From CBDVAK01 sp965371945 (GTDB taxonomy: Bacteria > Pseudomonadota > Gammaproteobacteria > Competibacterales > JAHEDQ01), in NCBI GenBank assembly GCA_965371945.1, contig CBDVAK010000144.1, forward strand, positions 1 to 8,662: a stretch of 8,662 nt of DNA, written 5' to 3'. Position 1 is the first letter of the stretch, and every line of letters starts with the position of its first letter. Shown here in pieces: positions 1 to 6,793 of the stretch. The notes beneath the pieces are model-generated. The model was not told the DNA's origin, did not search any database, and was given only the letters and a program-made list of their open reading frames with translations. The translations under genes and the position numbers were made by a program.

Positions 1-2
1 AT

Positions 3-362
3 GGCTTCGATGACCTGGTGGCGCGCCTTCGGACGGCCATTGGCGACAACTCCATGGGTCTGGTGGCCTCTGCCAGCGCCAGCGCCGGGGCGGCCTCTCG
101 GGGTGTGAAAATCCCCGGCAACGCGGTTCTGATGGTATTTCGTAGCGACTATGCCGTGCGCATGCTGGCGGCCAGCGTGGCATCCGGTATCGAGGCGCCG
201 CTGCGTTTCTACGTCACCGAAAACAGCGATGGCACCGCGACCCTCAGCTATCGACAGCCCAGCGCGGTGTTCGCGCCCTACGGCAGCCCGGAACTGGACG
301 CCATGGCCGGCGAACTGGATACCGTGTTCGCGGCAATTGTCGAAGATGCCGTCGCTCGGTAA
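3..362 (+). CDS. DUF302 domain protein, 5'-truncated by window edge
   Basis: The reading frame is open from the first complete codon, so the gene starts upstream of the window; 119 residues are visible before the TAA. The visible part starts with a helix (GFDDLVARLRTAIGDNSMGLV), then small-residue-rich sequence, a strand carrying the pattern IPGNAVLMVF, the segment APLRFYVTENSDGTATLSY, and a C-terminal helix. This order matches DUF302, small alpha/beta proteins of unknown biochemical function; the pairing of an 'LxFYVxE' strand with 'xxLSY' is the strongest cue. The GTG at 18 is an internal codon, because recognisable domain sequence lies before it. The 3' end overlaps the next gene by 17 nt in another frame, suggesting co-transcription and translational coupling with the YeeE/YedE transporter. 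The family assignment is fairly secure; a role tied to sulfur metabolism is inferred from the neighbour only. Confidence 0.78.
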   Translation, partial: GFDDLVARLRTAIGDNSMGLVASASASAGAASRGVKIPGNAVLMVFRSDYAVRMLAASVASGIEAPLRFYVTENSDGTATLSYRQPSAVFAPYGSPELDAMAGELDTVFAAIVEDAVAR

Positions 363-1530
363 CACCATTGCTCGCCCGTTGACGGAGGCGCGCCCCGTAC
401 AGACCGGTGTCGTGGGCCTCTCCCTGGCGTTGCTCGCTGCGATCGCCGTGATCGTATGGGGGCAGGGCTGGCGGCAAACAGCACTGCTGGGGGTGGCGAT
501 GCTGATGGGGGTGACGCTCTATCATGCAGCCTTCGGCTTCGCCTCCGCCTACCGGCGCCTGCTGTTGCATGGTGATGTCACCTTGATCATCGCGCAGTTG
601 ATCATGCTGGCGGTGGCGACCGTGTTGTTTGCCCCCGTGCTGGCCTCGGGCTCGGTGTTTGGTCGGGGTGTGATCGGCGCGGTTGCACCGGCGGGCTGGC
701 AGGTCGGCATCGGCGCCCTGCTGTTCGGAATTGGTATGCAACTCGGTGGCGGCTGTGGTTCCGGCACCCTGTTCCACCTCGGCAGCGGCAGCGTGCGTTT
801 GCTCGCCACCCTGGTATTTTTCATCGCCGGCTCATTCTGGGCCAGTCTCCATATGGGGTGGTGGCAGACGTTGCCGGCGCTGCCGGCGACCGCCCTGGGG
901 GATGTGCTCGGATGGCCCCTGGCGGTGATATCGCAACTGGGTTTTCTGCTGCTGCTGGGAATGATGGCATGGCGCTGGGGCAGCATGGCCTCCCAGTCCA
1001 GCCCCGGCACCGGCTGGCAGATGTTGCTGAAAGGGCCGTGGCCCCTGCTGTTTGGAGCATCGGCACTGGCGTTGTTGAACTTCCTGACCCTGGTGCTGGC
1101 CGGTCATCCGTGGAGCATCACCTGGGCGTTTACCTTGTGGGGTGCCAAGACCGCGATGCTGCTGGGCTGGGATCCGGCCGGCAGCGGTTTCTGGAGCGGT
1201 GGTTTCCAGCAGTCCGCACTGGCCGGCGGGGTGCTGGAGGATACCACCTCGGTGATGGACATCGGCATCGTCCTCGGTGCCATGTGTGCCTCTGCGCTGG
1301 CGGGCCGCTTTACCGCGGGACCGGTGGCTCCGGCCCGCACCGTGCTGGCCGCTGTACTCGGCGGGCTGGCGATGGGCTATGGTGCGCGGATCGCGTTTGG
1401 TTGCAACATCGGGGCGTTTTTTTCCGGAGTCGCTTCCACCAGCCTGCATGGCTGGCTGTGGATCGCGGCCGCCATTCCCGGGACCTGGCTGGGGGTCAGG
1501 TTGCGTCCCTGGTTCGGTCTGCGCAACTGA
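346..1530 (+). CDS. YeeE/YedE-family (thiosulfate/sulfur-type) membrane transporter
   Basis: A 394-residue, very hydrophobic inner-membrane protein with two homologous halves, as in fused YeeE/YedE (TsuA-like) transporters. The first half carries LGGGCGSGT with Cys at residue 137. The second half carries GYGARIAFGCNIGAFFSG with Cys at 353, followed by SLHGWLWI and the C-terminal LRPWFGL; a further Cys is at 314 (MCAS). In characterised TsuA, thiosulfate is thought to be relayed through conserved membrane cysteines, so C137 and C353 are the likely counterparts. I place the start at ATG 346, which overlaps the DUF302 gene by 17 nt. The frame stays open back to an ATG at 151, but that extension is Arg/Pro/Trp-rich, shadows DUF302 and is not plausible coding. 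No clear Shine-Dalgarno precedes 346, consistent with coupled translation; TTG 379 is an alternative. Thiosulfate or another reduced sulfur species is inferred from family, not shown. Confidence 0.88.
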   Translation: MPSLGNTIARPLTEARPVQTGVVGLSLALLAAIAVIVWGQGWRQTALLGVAMLMGVTLYHAAFGFASAYRRLLLHGDVTLIIAQLIMLAVATVLFAPVLASGSVFGRGVIGAVAPAGWQVGIGALLFGIGMQLGGGCGSGTLFHLGSGSVRLLATLVFFIAGSFWASLHMGWWQTLPALPATALGDVLGWPLAVISQLGFLLLLGMMAWRWGSMASQSSPGTGWQMLLKGPWPLLFGASALALLNFLTLVLAGHPWSITWAFTLWGAKTAMLLGWDPAGSGFWSGGFQQSALAGGVLEDTTSVMDIGIVLGAMCASALAGRFTAGPVAPARTVLAAVLGGLAMGYGARIAFGCNIGAFFSGVASTSLHGWLWIAAAIPGTWLGVRLRPWFGLRN

Positions 1531-1677
1531 TCCTGCCCGCAGCCGTCAATTGCCGCATCCGCGCGGCGATCGGTGAACACACGGCCCGCCATTTGTGATT
1601 GTCGTTGCCCGCTGCGCCTGCCATGATTCTGTCCTTGTGTTCCTTGTGGTTTACCGCTGCGTGGAGGCGCTCTACTC
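1531..1677 (+). promoter_or_regulatory. Leader of the phosphonate operon with a weak sigma70-like promoter candidate
   Basis: This 147-nt gap contains no credible ORF. The best promoter match is TTGTCG at 1599-1604, a 17-bp spacer, and CATGAT at 1622-1627, each 4 of 6 to consensus, with TGC directly before the -10 (extended -10 pattern). Transcription from it would start about 50 nt before phnW. A GCCGC/GCGGC inverted repeat at 1552-1567 has no T-tract and is not a convincing terminator for the upstream gene. The promoter call rests on eye-matching alone. Confidence 0.3.
1632..1648 (+). repeat. 8-bp tandem direct repeat TCCTTGTG upstream of phnW
   Basis: TCCTTGTG occurs at 1632-1639 and again at 1641-1648, a 9-bp period, in the otherwise unassigned leader and just downstream of the candidate -10. 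The repeat itself is directly visible. A role as operator or leader element is only a possibility; no regulator gene is present in the window. Confidence 0.55.
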
Positions 1678-2790
1678 ATGGATCCCGAAACCCTGCCTGA
1701 CAACCCCTATCTGCTGTTGACACCGGGCCCGTTGTCGACCACCAAGTCGGTCAAAGCCGTCATGCTGCGCGATTGGTGTACCTGGGACGACGACTACAAC
1801 AGCATCGTGCAGGATATTCGTGCCCGACTGGTCGCCCTGGCAACTACCGGGACGGACTGTACCGCCGCCCTGATGCAGGGCAGCGGTACTTTCGGCGTGG
1901 AGTCAGTGATCGGCACCGCGATTCCCGCGCATGGCAAGCTGCTGGTGCTGGCCAACGGCGCCTATGGGCAGCGCATCGCCACCATCGCCCGTTACCTGCA
2001 GATACCGGTAGTGGTCAACGACAGCGGTGAGACCGAACCGCCGGACCTGGAACTGCTGCGCCATACTCTGGCGAGTGACCCCGAAATCACCCACGTGGCC
2101 GCGGTGCACTGCGAGACCACCACCGGGATGCTCAACCCGGCGGAGGAGATCGGCGGCATCGTCCGCGCCGCCAACAGGATCTATATCGTCGACGCCATGA
2201 GCAGCTTCGGTGGTATCCCCATGAGCATGGAGACGCTGCAGGCCGACTATCTGGTGAGCAGCGCCAACAAGTGCATACAGGGGGTACCCGGATTCAGTTT
2301 CGTGATTGCCCGGACCGCTGAGCTGGAACAATGCGAGGGGCGGGCGCGCTCTTTGAGCCTGGATCTGTATCAGCAGTGGCACACCATGGAAACCGGCGGC
2401 GGCAAATGGCGTTTCACATCACCCACCCACACCGTGCGGGCCTTTGCCCAGGCCCTGCTCGAACTCGACCAGGAGGGTGGGGTGGCGGCGCGTCACCGCC
2501 GCTACAGCGAAAACCAGCGCATTCTGGTGGACGGCATGCGGCGTCTGGGCTTCGAATGCCTGCTGGCCGTGCAGTACCAGTCGCCCATCATTACCGCGTT
2601 TCGCAGCCCGCCGCACAGTGGTTACGAGTTCTTGCGCTTCTACCATGTGCTGAAGGAACACGGCTTCGTCATCTATCCCGGCAAGGTGACCGGCGCCGAC
2701 ACGTTTCGGATCGGTAATATCGGTGACATACATCCCGGCGACATCGAGCGCTTGTTGCACGCAATCGGCAAGTCCATCTTCTGGTTGTAG
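1678..2790 (+). CDS. phnW: 2-aminoethylphosphonate--pyruvate transaminase PhnW
   Basis: A 370-residue cytoplasmic PLP enzyme (class V aminotransferase fold, fold type I). PhnW converts 2-aminoethylphosphonate plus pyruvate to phosphonoacetaldehyde plus L-alanine, the first step of ciliatine catabolism. Diagnostic features are the N-terminal YLLLTPGPLSTTKSVK block, the RDWCTWDDDYN segment, GSGTFGVES (phosphate-cup/cofactor region), the aspartate-containing VDAMSSFGG, and SSANKCIQGVPG with the Schiff-base lysine at residue 198. Length is normal for the family. The ATG start is supported by TGGAGG at 1662-1667, 10 nt upstream. The gene is first in a tight cluster with pbfA, a permease and an exported protein. 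PhnW-type enzymes can also run towards aminoethylphosphonate in biosynthesis, but the PbfA neighbour and the absence of PEP mutase argue for catabolism. Confidence 0.95.
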   Translation: MDPETLPDNPYLLLTPGPLSTTKSVKAVMLRDWCTWDDDYNSIVQDIRARLVALATTGTDCTAALMQGSGTFGVESVIGTAIPAHGKLLVLANGAYGQRIATIARYLQIPVVVNDSGETEPPDLELLRHTLASDPEITHVAAVHCETTTGMLNPAEEIGGIVRAANRIYIVDAMSSFGGIPMSMETLQADYLVSSANKCIQGVPGFSFVIARTAELEQCEGRARSLSLDLYQQWHTMETGGGKWRFTSPTHTVRAFAQALLELDQEGGVAARHRRYSENQRILVDGMRRLGFECLLAVQYQSPIITAFRSPPHSGYEFLRFYHVLKEHGFVIYPGKVTGADTFRIGNIGDIHPGDIERLLHAIGKSIFWL

Positions 2791-2807
2791 CGGCGGTGGT
2801 GAAAGCG

Positions 2808-4148
2808 ATGGACGATGACCAGGTTCGCAGCGAAGGTGATATCAACCAGTCGCCACAGCGGCTGGCCTGGAACCGGCGCCCTATCGGGCAGCAAACGGCG
2901 GACATGCTGGCGGAGGATGCCCGGCTGTTCCTCCATCAGTCGCTGTCCACCCCCTGTCTGGACGCGCTGGTCGGCTGCGAAGGCATCTATCTGATCGACG
3001 CCCAGGGGCGTCGCATCATGGACTTTCACGGCAACAGCGCGCATCAGGTTGGTTATGGCAATCCCAGGGTGATCGAGGCGGTCAAGACGCAACTCGATAC
3101 GTTGCCATTCTGCCCCCGTCGCTACACCAACCGCCCGGCGATAGAACTGGCGCGGCGGCTCGGTGAACTGGCGCCCGGCGAGCTGGGCAAGGTGCTGTTT
3201 GCGCCCGGTGGCAGTCTGGCGATCGGGATGGCACTCAAGCTGGTCCGCTATGCCACCGGCCGGCACCGCACCGTGTCGATGTGGGGGGCTTTTCACGGGG
3301 CATCCTTGGATGCCATCTCCATCGGCGGGGAAGCGCTGTTTCGAAACGGGGTCGGACCGTTGCTCAGCGGTAGCGAACATGTACCCCCGCCCACCCGGGG
3401 GCAGTGCCGTTTCAACTGCACCGACGAGGCGCATAGCGGCTGTACCGATTACATAGATTACGTCATGGAGATGCAGGGGGAGGTCGCTGCCCTGATCGCG
3501 GAGCCCATGCGCTGGACCACCGTCGAGCCGCCCCCGCCAGGCTACTGGCAGCGGATAAGGGAAATTTGCGACCGGCACGGGGCGTTGCTGGTGTTCGACG
3601 AGATCCCCAGCGCATTGGGACGCACCGGCAGCATGTTCGTGTGCGAGCAACTGGGTGTCACCCCCGATATCCTGGTGATCGGCAAGGGTCTGGGCGGGGC
3701 GGTGATGCCGATGGCGGCGGTGATCGCCCGCCGGGATCTGGATATCGTGCCGGAGCGCGCGCTGGGGCACTACACCCATGAAAAGAGCCCGGTGGGTTGT
3801 GCCGCCGCACTGGCGACCCTGGACTGTTTGCTCGAAGACGGTCTGCTCGAGCGCGCTCGCGAACTGGGCGGCCACGCACTGCGGCGTCTGCGGGAAATGG
3901 CCAACCGCCATGCGCTGGTTGCCGATGTGCGCGGCATGGGCTTGCACCTGGGGGTCGAATTGCGACGTGACGGCAAACCGGCCGTTCGTGAGGCTGAACA
4001 GGTGCTCTACCATTCGTTGCGCAACGGTCTCAGCTACAAGATCGGCGGCGGTTGCGTGCTCACCTTGTCACCACCGCTGACCATCGAACGGGAAGATCTG
4101 GACCGGGCCCTGGATATCGTCGAGCAAGGTGTCAGCGAGGCCGGATAG
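2808..4148 (+). CDS. pbfA: (R)-1-hydroxy-2-aminoethylphosphonate ammonia-lyase (PbfA-type, class III aminotransferase fold)
   Basis: A 446-residue PLP protein of the class III aminotransferase superfamily. PbfA eliminates ammonia from (R)-1-hydroxy-2-aminoethylphosphonate to give phosphonoacetaldehyde, the same product as PhnW. Visible features: LFLHQSLSTPCL near the N-terminus, MDFHGNSAHQVGYGNPRV, LPFCPRRYTN, the cofactor loop FAPGGSLAIG, WGAFHGASLDAISIGG, the PLP-ring aspartate in LLVFDEIPSALGRTG, and VIGKGLGG with the Schiff-base lysine at 293. I recall the QSLSTPCL and FCPRRYTN blocks from the PbfA clade rather than from ordinary omega-aminotransferases, and the location directly after phnW fits. 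ATG 2808 is chosen because a GGTGG-type ribosome site sits at a normal distance; GTG 2796 would add four residues. Other class III transaminase activity cannot be excluded from sequence alone. The stop lies 5 nt before the permease start. Confidence 0.82.
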   Translation: MDDDQVRSEGDINQSPQRLAWNRRPIGQQTADMLAEDARLFLHQSLSTPCLDALVGCEGIYLIDAQGRRIMDFHGNSAHQVGYGNPRVIEAVKTQLDTLPFCPRRYTNRPAIELARRLGELAPGELGKVLFAPGGSLAIGMALKLVRYATGRHRTVSMWGAFHGASLDAISIGGEALFRNGVGPLLSGSEHVPPPTRGQCRFNCTDEAHSGCTDYIDYVMEMQGEVAALIAEPMRWTTVEPPPPGYWQRIREICDRHGALLVFDEIPSALGRTGSMFVCEQLGVTPDILVIGKGLGGAVMPMAAVIARRDLDIVPERALGHYTHEKSPVGCAAALATLDCLLEDGLLERARELGGHALRRLREMANRHALVADVRGMGLHLGVELRRDGKPAVREAEQVLYHSLRNGLSYKIGGGCVLTLSPPLTIEREDLDRALDIVEQGVSEAG

Positions 4149-4153
4149 CGCGC

Positions 4154-5005
4154 ATGGATGACTACGTATTCCTGTTAGTGTTGCTGGCGGCCGTTCTGCA
4201 TGCCACCTGGAATGCGTTGGTCAAGGCCGGTGGCGACAGCCTGGTGCGGCTGGCGCTGATCAATGTGACCTCAGGTGTGATCGCCGCACCGCTGCTGTTT
4301 GTGGTGGCCGTTCCCGATCCGCGGGTATGGCCCTGGCTGCTGGCATCGGCGGCAGTGCACAGCTTCTATTACTACTTCCTGGTCATGGCCTACCGGTTTG
4401 GTGATCTCTCGCAGGTCTATCCCATCGCCCGCGGGGTGGCGCCCTTGTTGGTCGCGACCGGCGCGTTCCTGTTCGCCGGGGAGACCTTGCAGCCGCTGGG
4501 CATTGTTGCGGTGATGGTGATCTCGGTCGCCATTCTCAGTCTCGCCTGGGGGCGGGGAGCCCCCGGTGGTGGCAGCGCGAAACCGGTGATATTCGCCTTG
4601 TGCACCGGCATCACCATCTCTACCTACACGATAATCGACGGCATCGGTGGTCGCCTCTCGGCCGATGTGCTGGCTTATATCGTGTGGCTGTTCGTGCTCG
4701 ACGCGGTGCCTATCGCGGTGGTCACCGTGGTTGCGCGGCGCGGGCGTTTGCTCGATACCCTGCGGGTCAGTTGGCGGGCCGGATTGATCGGTGGTGCCTT
4801 GTCGTTGGGTGGTTACGGGCTGGTGATCTGGGCCATGAGCCTGGTGCCCATGACCTATGTGTCCGCGCTGCGGGAAACCAGCGTGATCATCGCCACCATC
4901 ATCGGCACCCGCATGCTCGGTGAGCCGATGGGAAGGCAGCGGGTCACCGCCGCGGCCCTGGTGGTGGCCGGTGTGGCCCTGCTGCAGTGGAGCCGGCTGG
5001 GATGA
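4154..5005 (+). CDS. EamA/DMT-superfamily permease of the phosphonate-associated type
   Basis: A 283-residue inner-membrane protein with about ten hydrophobic segments in two EamA-like halves. The N-terminus has LHATWNALVK (residues 15-24), followed by FYYYFLVMAYRFGDLSQVYPIARGVAPL, typical of DMT permeases; the second half ends with MTYVSALRETSVIIATIIG and the LGEPMGRQR turn. A subfamily of such proteins is catalogued as the phosphonate-utilisation-associated membrane protein (TIGR03340), known for lying beside phosphonate catabolic genes. Its position 5 nt after pbfA and in line with phnW fits that subfamily. Start at ATG 4154: the frame extends to an ATG at 4052, but that stretch lies inside pbfA and is not hydrophobic. 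Substrate and direction (uptake or export) are unknown; aminophosphonate, phosphonoacetaldehyde-derived product or alanine are guesses from context. Confidence 0.85.
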   Translation: MDDYVFLLVLLAAVLHATWNALVKAGGDSLVRLALINVTSGVIAAPLLFVVAVPDPRVWPWLLASAAVHSFYYYFLVMAYRFGDLSQVYPIARGVAPLLVATGAFLFAGETLQPLGIVAVMVISVAILSLAWGRGAPGGGSAKPVIFALCTGITISTYTIIDGIGGRLSADVLAYIVWLFVLDAVPIAVVTVVARRGRLLDTLRVSWRAGLIGGALSLGGYGLVIWAMSLVPMTYVSALRETSVIIATIIGTRMLGEPMGRQRVTAAALVVAGVALLQWSRLG

Positions 5006-5880
5006 TTCGTTGCCTCGTGCTGCTGCTGTTCTGCGCCCAGGCCCTGGCGGTGGAGGTACGCCTCGACACCCCCTTGAAGGTGCACCTCGCCGATGCCCTG
5101 AAGCAGGCGCCCTTCGACCAGCGCCGTGCCTTCGTGGCCGTGGCCCTGGATCAGATGATTGCGGCCTACCGTATCGAGCTGCGGCGCGTGGACGGTAGCG
5201 GCAGTGCTCGTTCCGGTCAGTGGGCGAAGGCCACCCGCGCCTGGTTGGGTCAACTCGAATCCCAGCGCGCCAATCTGGATCGCAGCGCCAGCGTGCAGGT
5301 GGTCGCGGAACTGCTGGGGCCGTTGCGACTGGTCGTCGATGGTAGCCCGATCATCGTCAGTGGACCCGATATCATCGATCAGGAACAACTCGAAGAAAAT
5401 ATACTTACTGAATATTGCTCACGCTGGATATGTGATTTCCCGGAAGAAACCATGGCCGAAAGAATTCACCGCCAGGCCCGCGACACCCCGGGGCAGTGGA
5501 GCCTGGGCGATCGTTACGGGGCAGTATTCGAAACCGCCGACGGCTTGCGTTGCCTGTTCGAGAATATGTCGGATCTGGGCCGCAAGCGCGATGTCTGCGA
5601 GCGTCTGTTTGAGGAACTACGCGTGCTGGGCGACAGCCTGTATGAGTTGCTGGCGCAGGGTTTCACGGTGGACTGGGACTATGTGCAGTTGCGTGGCGCT
5701 GCGGTGGCGGAGAATCGCAGTCTGGTGCTCAACCATGCGGGGGATTACCTGGCGTTGCAACCCGGTCTGCTGGATGAACGCGCCGCGCTCTGGTTTCAGG
5801 CCAGACCATGGATCGAGGCTCGCGCCGAAGGCCGCAGCGAATCACTCTATCTGCGCGATGTGGAGGCCTTGCTGCCCTGA
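5002..5880 (+). CDS. Unrecognised exported protein in the phosphonate operon
   Basis: I do not recognise this 292-residue protein. It begins with a short Sec signal (MIRCLVLLLFCAQALA, likely cleavage after Ala16); Cys11 is not in a good lipobox, so it is probably soluble periplasmic rather than a lipoprotein. No membrane segment follows. The mature part is mixed and helix-rich, with cysteines at 139, 144, 184 and 199, a helical block at about 190-220 (RKRDVCERLFEELRVLGDSL), and repeated aromatic and acidic residues. The ATG at 5002 overlaps the permease stop as ATGA and is preceded by GGAG at 4989-4992 with a 9-nt spacer; GTG 4987 would give a poorer signal peptide. Position implies co-expression with phnW-pbfA-permease. 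Codons around 5395-5440 are markedly AT-richer than the rest. It ends one base from the convergent VKOR stop. No function is assigned. Confidence 0.82.
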   Translation: MIRCLVLLLFCAQALAVEVRLDTPLKVHLADALKQAPFDQRRAFVAVALDQMIAAYRIELRRVDGSGSARSGQWAKATRAWLGQLESQRANLDRSASVQVVAELLGPLRLVVDGSPIIVSGPDIIDQEQLEENILTEYCSRWICDFPEETMAERIHRQARDTPGQWSLGDRYGAVFETADGLRCLFENMSDLGRKRDVCERLFEELRVLGDSLYELLAQGFTVDWDYVQLRGAAVAENRSLVLNHAGDYLALQPGLLDERAALWFQARPWIEARAEGRSESLYLRDVEALLP

Positions 5881-5881
5881 A

Positions 5882-6793
5882 TCAGCGGGGAATGGCGCCC
5901 CGGTAAGCGCTGAGTTTGGCCAGTGTCTGTGGGCTCAAGGCGCCCTGGTGTCGCTTGCCGTCGATGATCCAGGTCGGGTATCGACTAATTTGCTTGTCGA
6001 CACAGGCGTTGGCGACCGGGCCGCCGCGCCCGGCGGGCGAGCATTCCACATAGGGAAGTCGGTCGGCGGAGGCTTCGAACAGCTCTTTTTGTTCGAGGCA
6101 AACCGGGCACCAATAGGCCCCGTAGAAGGCCGCGCCGCTGCTATCCAGATGTTCCGCCAGGGCTTGCAGAAATGGTTTTTCCGGCCCCGCGGCGGGGTCG
6201 AACACGCCGCTGTAGTGCATGTGCAAGCCACCGATCAACAACAGCAGCGCGCCACCGGTGCCGATGGCCCAGCGGCCCGGATCGAAAGGCTGGTGGACCG
6301 GGCGTAGCAGGACGAGCAAGATCAGGATCGCGGTGATGATGGCAAACGAGGTCAGGCAGTAGGGACAGGTCGCTTCGATGACGAAGATCGATACCGTAGT
6401 CAGATAAATGCTGAAGCCGGTGCCCAGGGCGGCCACGGTCAAGGTTCGTTTCCACAGCGACGGGCGTCGCCGCTGATACCACAGCAGAGCGGCCAGCAGC
6501 GCGTACATGGCAAACCCCCACAGCGACAGTGGCAGGCCCAGCAACATCGACCAGCGGCTTTCCTGCACCAGGTCGCAGCCCGAACCGGCTTCGCAGAAGA
6601 CGAGCGGTCCGGCCGTCCAGCGCTGCCAGGTCAGATACGCGGTCAGCAGCATGCCCAGACCCGCCAGTACGATTGCGCCAGTCAACAGCACCGGCGTGGG
6701 GGTGGTGGCCGGAGTGTGCGCAGGTTTCTGTGGTGCGTGCCTGTGATGTGCCGCCCTGCTTGTGGATTTGCGCTTGCCGCGTCGTTTCACCAT
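5882..6793 (-). CDS. VKOR-thioredoxin fusion, disulfide-generating membrane oxidoreductase
   Basis: A 303-residue fusion of a vitamin K epoxide reductase domain and a C-terminal periplasmic thioredoxin-like domain, functionally the counterpart of DsbB plus a DsbA-like partner. The first ~35 residues are Lys/Arg/His-rich and cytoplasmic. The VKOR part has about four helices, the loop cysteines C67 and C73, the conserved Ser82 with GLPLS (86-90), and the quinone-proximal CPYC (C143, C146). A fifth hydrophobic segment (about 176-192) leads to the thioredoxin domain: AYWCPVC (C229, C232), YVECSP (C251), NAC (C264) and the cis-Pro motif YPTW (272-275). All catalytic cysteines are present. Electrons from substrate thiols would pass through CPVC, the loop pair and CPYC to quinone. 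It is transcribed against both neighbours, convergent with the unknown exported protein and divergent from the efflux adaptor. No strong ribosome site or promoter stands out upstream. Confidence 0.93.
   Translation of the reverse strand: MVKRRGKRKSTSRAAHHRHAPQKPAHTPATTPTPVLLTGAIVLAGLGMLLTAYLTWQRWTAGPLVFCEAGSGCDLVQESRWSMLLGLPLSLWGFAMYALLAALLWYQRRRPSLWKRTLTVAALGTGFSIYLTTVSIFVIEATCPYCLTSFAIITAILILLVLLRPVHQPFDPGRWAIGTGGALLLLIGGLHMHYSGVFDPAAGPEKPFLQALAEHLDSSGAAFYGAYWCPVCLEQKELFEASADRLPYVECSPAGRGGPVANACVDKQISRYPTWIIDGKRHQGALSPQTLAKLSAYRGAIPR

Noticed and set aside
151..345. Extended N-terminus of the YeeE/YedE gene from ATG 151
   Set aside because: The extra 65 residues shadow the DUF302 coding sequence and are Arg/Pro/Trp-rich; the hydrophobic protein begins properly from 346.
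1552..1567. GCCGC...GCGGC inverted repeat after the YeeE/YedE gene as a terminator
   Set aside because: Only a 5-bp stem with a 6-nt loop and no following T-run.
858..1598. 246-codon + strand frame inside the YeeE/YedE gene
   Set aside because: It is a frame-shadow of a gene with strong family motifs; its Gly/Arg/Ala-rich translation resembles no protein.
2796..2807. GTG 2796 as the pbfA start
   Set aside because: No ribosome site lies upstream of it at a suitable distance, while ATG 2808 has a GGTGG-type site; the difference is only four residues and it remains possible.
2673..4013. 446-codon open frame on the - strand opposite pbfA
   Set aside because: It is antisense to a clear PLP enzyme, its translation has no recognisable domain and is His/Gln/Arg-rich, as expected from GC-rich third-position bias.
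5886..5902. CGGGG...CCCCG hairpin just past the convergent stops as a bidirectional terminator
   Set aside because: A 5-bp stem with a 7-nt loop, no T-tract on either strand, and it encodes the VKOR C-terminus.
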